Positions 59,950-64,000 of a stretch of DNA of 64,000 bases are shown one piece after another (positions within the stretch are counted from its first letter, which is position 1; every line of letters begins with the position of its first letter). The position numbers and the translations under genes are program-made. This DNA is from Rhabditoides inermis (taxonomy: Eukaryota > Nematoda > Chromadorea > Rhabditida > Rhabditidae). The stretch spans positions 1,065,001-1,129,000 of the forward strand of contig CAWZYM010000129.1 in assembly GCA_963966185.1 (NCBI GenBank). Reading direction: 5' to 3'. Under the pieces are notes generated by a model that saw nothing but the letters and a program-made list of their open reading frames with translations, did no database searches and was not told the DNA's origin.

Positions 59950-60385
59950 AAATGTTTAGTTGCACGACTCCTCCTCAGGAACGATGGTTGTCTCAGCTGA
60001 AGCAGGGGCTTCGGTAGTCTCGGCCACAGGGGCCACAGTAGTCTCGATCGCAGGAAGCACAGTAGGCACCGGGCACTCTGAAGAGGGCTAATCTCCAGAC
60101 ACCCTCAATGACGAGCAGAAGGACCTCCTCCACAAGTGCAACCACGACTTCTTCACCACATTCGGAGGTGAGAAATAGAGAGAGAGATGGAGATGGACAG
60201 AGAGAGAGAGAGAGAGAGAGAGAGTGGGGGGGAAGAAAGGTACTAGTTCCTATTCAGAGTGCCCGGTGCCTACTGTGCTTCCTGCGATCGAGACTACTGT
60301 GGCCCCTGTGGCCGAGACTACCGAAGTCCCTGCTTCAGCTGAGACAACCATCGTTCCTGAGGAGGAGTCGTGCAACTAAACATTT
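59950..60385. repeat. Palindromic duplication around a secreted-protein terminal exon
   Basis: Arms 59950-60082 and 60253-60385 are essentially perfect inverted copies of about 133 bases. The right arm holds the whole last exon of the plus-strand gene fragment at 60095-60378, and the left arm holds the same exon in antisense just upstream of the preceding exon. Confidence 0.85.
60095..60378 (+). pseudogene. Two last exons of a Thr/Val-rich secreted-type protein, 5' part missing
   Basis: Exon about 60095-60167 gives DTLNDEQKDLLHKCNHDFF and joins in phase (G|AG) to exon 60258-60378, which gives ECPVPTVLPAIETTVAPVAE, a Thr/Ala/Pro/Val-rich, mucin-like or linker stretch ending EEESCN. No upstream exon is found: the sequence before 60090 is the antisense copy of the last exon. 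The gene is therefore truncated by the inverted duplication, or transcribed from a start I cannot see. Family not recognised. Confidence 0.5.
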
Positions 60386-60714
60386 AGAGATGGTGTTTCA
60401 TAAAACAATTTTGTACGAATCTAACTAGTATTAGATGATTACAACTTACTTAGTAAACAGACTTGCTTTTCTCTAATGAAAATTCATGTGTTCAGTTTTC
60501 TTACTTTTGCCAAAATAGTTACTATTTCTTCACACAGTCAGATATAATACATACCTTCTTCCCAAAAGGAACCCGACGACCATTTAAACACTTTATCGAA
60601 CTGAGCACATACACAACTAAACAATCGAGCTAACAAAACACCTATACTGTAAGTAAAGCGAAGATATACATATAAGATAAGCTAATTTAATTGTAAGCAA
60701 GAAGATCTTTTTTG

Positions 60715-60935
60715 TTATGCACAGTATTCGTTGTCCTGGAATCCTTCCTCCTCCTCTTCCGGCTGACCAGAAGTGTCCTGCATATAGTCGCGCATCGTAG
60801 CCGCCTTCGCACTGGAAGGGAATCTCTCTCTCTCTCTCTCATTCTCTCTCTCTCTCTCTCCCCTCTCTCTCTCTCTCTCATTCTCTCTCTCTCTCTCTCC
60901 CCTCTCTCTCTCTCTCCCCTCTCTCTCTCTCTCAT

Positions 60936-60971
<36 letters not shown>

Positions 60972-61675
60972 TTCTCTCTTTCTCTCTCTCCCTCTCTCTC
61001 TCTCTATCCTCCCCCCTCTCTCTCACCCCGCTCGCAGATTGATATCGGCTACAGTGACAGGAATATGGTGTCGATCCTTTAGACACGTGCACATCCAGGC
61101 GAGGATGATAGAGAAACAGCCAATCTGATAGAATGATAGTGATAAAATGATACTGATAACGGATAAACCCACCAGAATCGGGTCCGACTCGTGTAGACGC
61201 TTCGACATCGAATCGCCAATCGCATAGCCAACCACTTGAGGCAGACCTGAGAGGAGTAAAGCTATTCCGCTACAGTAACCGGAGAAGTAAACTTATTTGG
61301 TTACAGTATACCATTCTACGTCAAACTATTCGCACCTATGACAATATTGGAGACATTTGTTGGCACGTGTTCAATGATGAGTAGCATGACACCGATGTGA
61401 ACGACGCCCTAAATTTTGTATTCACAAAAACAACCATTAAAAATTACCTTGAGTGAGACAATGAGGAACGTCAAGAGAACGTAGAGGTGGTAAAAGGAGT
61501 AGTCTGCAATGTTGACTCCATCTCTCATTTCAATCGATTGATTATCGATTACCTACCGTATACGATACTGGCATTGAGGCAGAAGTCTAGATGCGTGACG
61601 TCTAGGAAGGCGATGGACAGCGAGCAGACGGCTTGGAGACACAAAAGGAACACGAAGACACGCGAGCGAGACGTG
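60715..61675 (-). CDS. Multi-pass membrane protein, 5' end missing
   Basis: Six exons join in phase: about 61556-61675, 61448-61505, 61336-61411, 61171-61246, 61033-61125 and 60715-60812. They encode about 170 residues ending EEEEEGFQDNEYCA and TAA at 60715-60717. Hydrophobic helices are VFVFLLCLQAVCSLSIAFL, HLYVLLTFLIVSL, GVVHIGVMLLIIEHV and IGCFSIILAWMCTCL, with IVIGLPQVVGYAIGDSMSKRL between. The acidic tail suggests a cytoplasmic C-terminus. I do not recognise the family with confidence. No start exon is visible between 61675 and the palindromic element at 62120, so the gene is truncated or has a distant first exon. The final intron is a long (CT)n tract (60821-61024). Confidence 0.7.
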
Positions 61676-62119
61676 CTGCAATACAAGTGCATACATATGA
61701 TTGTAGCTTGTAGTTTTGATTCGACAATGCAACTTTGACTTTGCGGCTATCGTTAGCCAACCCGCCTTTTGGCCATAGTGTCTCAATTGAGGCACGACCC
61801 CCCTAGTATCCAAAATTTTGGATACGCAACCTAGCCCAATTTTGGGCTAAATTCGTTTTGATCCCTCGGGATCAAATACATTTATTTTGTTTTTATTTTG
61901 ACTATACAATCGATTCTTTCAATTACACACAATCCTTTTATTCGTGTTTTTCACAACTGGCAGAAATGCCATAAACTATTCACTCAAGTATTGGTTTTCT
62001 GTCTCTCTTTATATATTCCCTCAAAATACTCCTTTTCAATTCTTTTCTTTCTTATCACTCAACTGCATTCTTAATGATAGAGTGCAACATACTTATGTTT
62101 CCCTTGGAAAAGATGCTTA

Positions 62120-62859
62120 CGCGGGGCGGACACTTACCCCCCAGCCCCGATCTCTACCGTTTTGGTACCGAAGGTGGGCATCGGAATTCCAAACAGAACT
62201 GCGTCGGCCAAAATTGCCTACGGGCATTCTCTGGCCGGAAATCCGGCTTTGAAATTTCGCGTTTCGCGTAACCTCTTCTTACGACCAATGCACCACAGCC
62301 AGCGTGGCCGAATGGCTAGCGAGCTTGTCTAGTAAACTGGTGGCGCGGGTTCGATTCCCGCTGCATTTTTTTGGCCTTTATTTGATGATTCTCGAAGGTG
62401 AGAATGTTTCACAGAAATGTGCCAGCTATCGCGATAATAGATTGATTTTTGTGATTAGTATTGATATCGATAGATATCAATTTCAAAAATCGACATAAGT
62501 CAATTCGATACTGTCTCTTCATGTTCCAGACCACAGAAATCAAAAAAAAAAGTTGTTGTTCAACAGTGATTTTATCATACCCACTTGTAAAAAAACATGT
62601 GCGGCGATTAAAAAACAGCGGGAATCGAACCCGCGCCACCAGTTTACTAGACAAGCTCGCTAGCCATTCTGCCACGCTGGCTGTGGTGAATTGGTCGTAA
62701 GAAGAGGTTACGCGAAACGCGAAATTTCAAAGCCGGATTTCCGGCCGGAGAATGCCCGTAGGCAATTTTGGCCGACGCAGTTCTGTTTGGAATTCCGATG
62801 CCCACCTTCGGTACCAAAACGGTAGAGATCGGGGCTGGGGGGTAAGTGTCCGCCCCGCG
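62120..62859. mobile_element. Palindromic element with two opposed tRNA-like modules and TTA target repeats
   Basis: Arms of about 250 bases, 62120-62367 and 62616-62859, are inverted copies with few differences. Outer ends are CGCGGGGCGGACAC and its complement, and TTA lies on both sides (62117-62119, 62860-62862). Each inner end carries a tRNA-like module (62298-62367 plus, 62616-62682 minus). The loop of about 250 bases is AT-rich and non-coding. No transposase is present, so it is a non-autonomous foldback element. Confidence 0.85.
62298..62367 (+). other. tRNA-like Pol III module, left copy
   Basis: TGGCCGAATGGCTAGC fits box A, and GCGGGTTCGATTCCCGC forms a perfect T-stem and loop with box B. 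A run of seven T follows within five bases, as a Pol III terminator would. The D-arm start GCGTGGCCGAATGG is like serine or leucine tRNAs, but no seven-base acceptor stem closes, so a functional tRNA is doubtful. The inverted partner is at 62616-62682. Confidence 0.6.
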
Positions 62860-63062
62860 TTAGTGTCTTATACGATTCACATGGAAAGTAGCATCACCGA
62901 TCACTTCCGTTTAGGAGGAAGAACACCTCGGGGATCCCGCTATTCCACTAAACCGGCTTCATGATGTGATGAGGTTATAGTAGCACAGGTGTTCTCTCAG
63001 GCTTGCCTGGGAGGGCTCGGCTTAGTTGCCACCCGGTGACACGGGACCTGTCGCCAACCTGC

Positions 63063-64000
63063 ATGAAGTGTCGAGTCGGGGCGCTCCCTTTGATTTTCTA
63101 TTCGCACATTCTTTCCATTCGCCTCCCCGTGTCACCCGTACGGAGGACGTGCCTCTACAAAAACCCGGCCGTGGTGGGCCATTATAAATCACCAGCGAAC
63201 CAACAGAAAACCCAATATTATACTCAAACTAGTTTTGAGAGCAGAAAAATATGTGGAAGACATGTCATCCAAGTACCGTATAACAACGACCATATAGGTA
63301 AATCATGTGGAAAATCGAGATGTGTTATCTGTCCAAAAATTCGTTTCGATAATCGCGTTACTAGTAATGCTACAGGACGTACGATTTCTACCAACAAAGA
63401 TGCGACAACATGTTGTTCCACCAAAAATGTGATCTATATGATAACCTGCAATCGATGTAAGTTACAGTATGTAGGTGAAACCACAACAGCTTTGAAACAA
63501 CGAATGTCTGCGCATCGCCACAGTTTCAAAAATGGTATGCTAAATACTTATTTGAGTAAGCACTTCAAACTTTCGGATCATGATCCAGAAGATTTCGCCA
63601 TAGATATTCTTGATAGTGTGGAAGAAAATCGTGACAAAACAACGCTTCATGAAAAAGAACAATTTTGCATTCGAATGATAGTTACTGCATATCCCTTTGA
63701 ACTCAATGATCAAATAAAAGGATTCGGAAATATCTCGGATTTGAGTATTCAAAATTGTAACATTAAAGCGCACCCCTACTTCTCTATGCAAATAAAAAAT
63801 GTCAGTAGAAAATGCCGAGGTAAAAAGAGAAGGAGTCGTTCAGCGCAACATAATTCATTATCGATATCAGATATGACTGCGGAAGTTGATAAGAACAGTG
63901 GTTTTTCATTGCACAAGTTTTTCAAAAATATTTCACAAAAGAATACTGAAAAGTTGATTGATTTCATGATAAACAGTTCTGATTTCAATAATTTGAATCA
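63063..64000 (+). CDS. GIY-YIG endonuclease-type protein, probably Penelope-like element, runs off the window
   Basis: An open frame runs from at least the ATG at 63063 to the window end with no stop; the reliable part starts near 63180. It has a zinc-finger-like CGKSRCVICPKI. The GIY-YIG core follows as NVIYMITCNRCKLQYVGETT then LKQRMSAHR, a His/Phe stretch, EKEQFCIRMIVTAYPFELND, and a basic region (RKCRGKKRRSRS). This order is that of the endonuclease part of Penelope-like retroelements, in which it follows the reverse transcriptase. No reverse transcriptase motif is visible upstream, where only about 200 bases separate it from the palindromic element, so the copy is 5' truncated or the enzyme stands alone. 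The 90 or so residues after the endonuclease are longer than I expect for the family. Confidence 0.75.
   Translation, partial: MKCRVGALPLIFYSHILSIRLPVSPVRRTCLYKNPAVVGHYKSPANQQKTQYYTQTSFESRKICGRHVIQVPYNNDHIGKSCGKSRCVICPKIRFDNRVTSNATGRTISTNKDATTCCSTKNVIYMITCNRCKLQYVGETTTALKQRMSAHRHSFKNGMLNTYLSKHFKLSDHDPEDFAIDILDSVEENRDKTTLHEKEQFCIRMIVTAYPFELNDQIKGFGNISDLSIQNCNIKAHPYFSMQIKNVSRKCRGKKRRSRSAQHNSLSISDMTAEVDKNSGFSLHKFFKNISQKNTEKLIDFMINSSDFNNLN

Noticed and set aside
62298..62367. Functional serine or leucine tRNA gene
   Set aside because: The T-arm and box A are good, but the acceptor stem does not pair over seven bases and the module is part of a mobile palindrome.

Overview
The window looks like a nematode nuclear genome. 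The main evidence is a complete, intron-rich gene for the largest subunit of RNA polymerase II (14758-25859, minus strand) whose exon products read very much like Caenorhabditis AMA-1. Most introns are short, with GTGAGT-type donors and TTTCAG or TTGCAG acceptors, and one TTTCAG lies one base before the polymerase ATG. Assignment below the phylum is not attempted. Sequence between and inside genes is crowded with (GA)n/(CT)n tracts, minisatellites, foldback elements and nested transposons.

Layout: 1-13.5 kb holds a minus-strand DUF4781-like gene (239-2259), a 4.25-kb pentapeptide-coding-like minisatellite (4659-8919), a spliced gene for a small secreted Cys-containing protein (9412-11280), a composite foldback/hairpin element (11565-12749) and a probable minus-strand secreted-protein gene (12848-13503). 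The polymerase gene fills 14.8-25.9 kb; its C-terminal heptad repeats are split among many short exons, two pairs of which arose by a 300-bp segmental duplication. From 26.4 to 40.4 kb there is a small partial minus-strand gene and then a mobile-element district. It contains an inverted pair of copies of one transposon (about 28.0-35.6 kb), a 1,462-bp solo-size LTR element nested in one copy with an empty site in the other, a second composite element nested in the other copy, decamer minisatellites and a larger element with inverted ends.

From 41.4 to 47.7 kb lies a minus-strand class I (GH47) ER alpha-mannosidase gene with two mobile elements in its introns. A plus-strand BTB/POZ-like gene (50421-53104) and an essentially complete acid sphingomyelinase gene (54914-58970) follow. 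The right end has a TTAA-flanked MITE, a palindromic duplication of a terminal exon, a minus-strand multi-pass membrane protein gene lacking its 5' end, a palindrome carrying two opposed tRNA-like modules (62120-62859), and a GIY-YIG endonuclease-type coding region, probably from a Penelope-like element, that runs off the window.

The host genes are unrelated housekeeping or secretory genes (transcription, N-glycan trimming, lysosomal or secreted sphingomyelin breakdown) and show no sign of acting as a system. The most unusual features are structural: a perfectly in-register 15-bp array of about 283 units, mobile elements that combine terminal inverted repeats with tRNA-like Pol III modules, a composite foldback plus 3'-hairpin family with at least three copies, and a transposon end that appears to supply the 3' splice site of a host exon.
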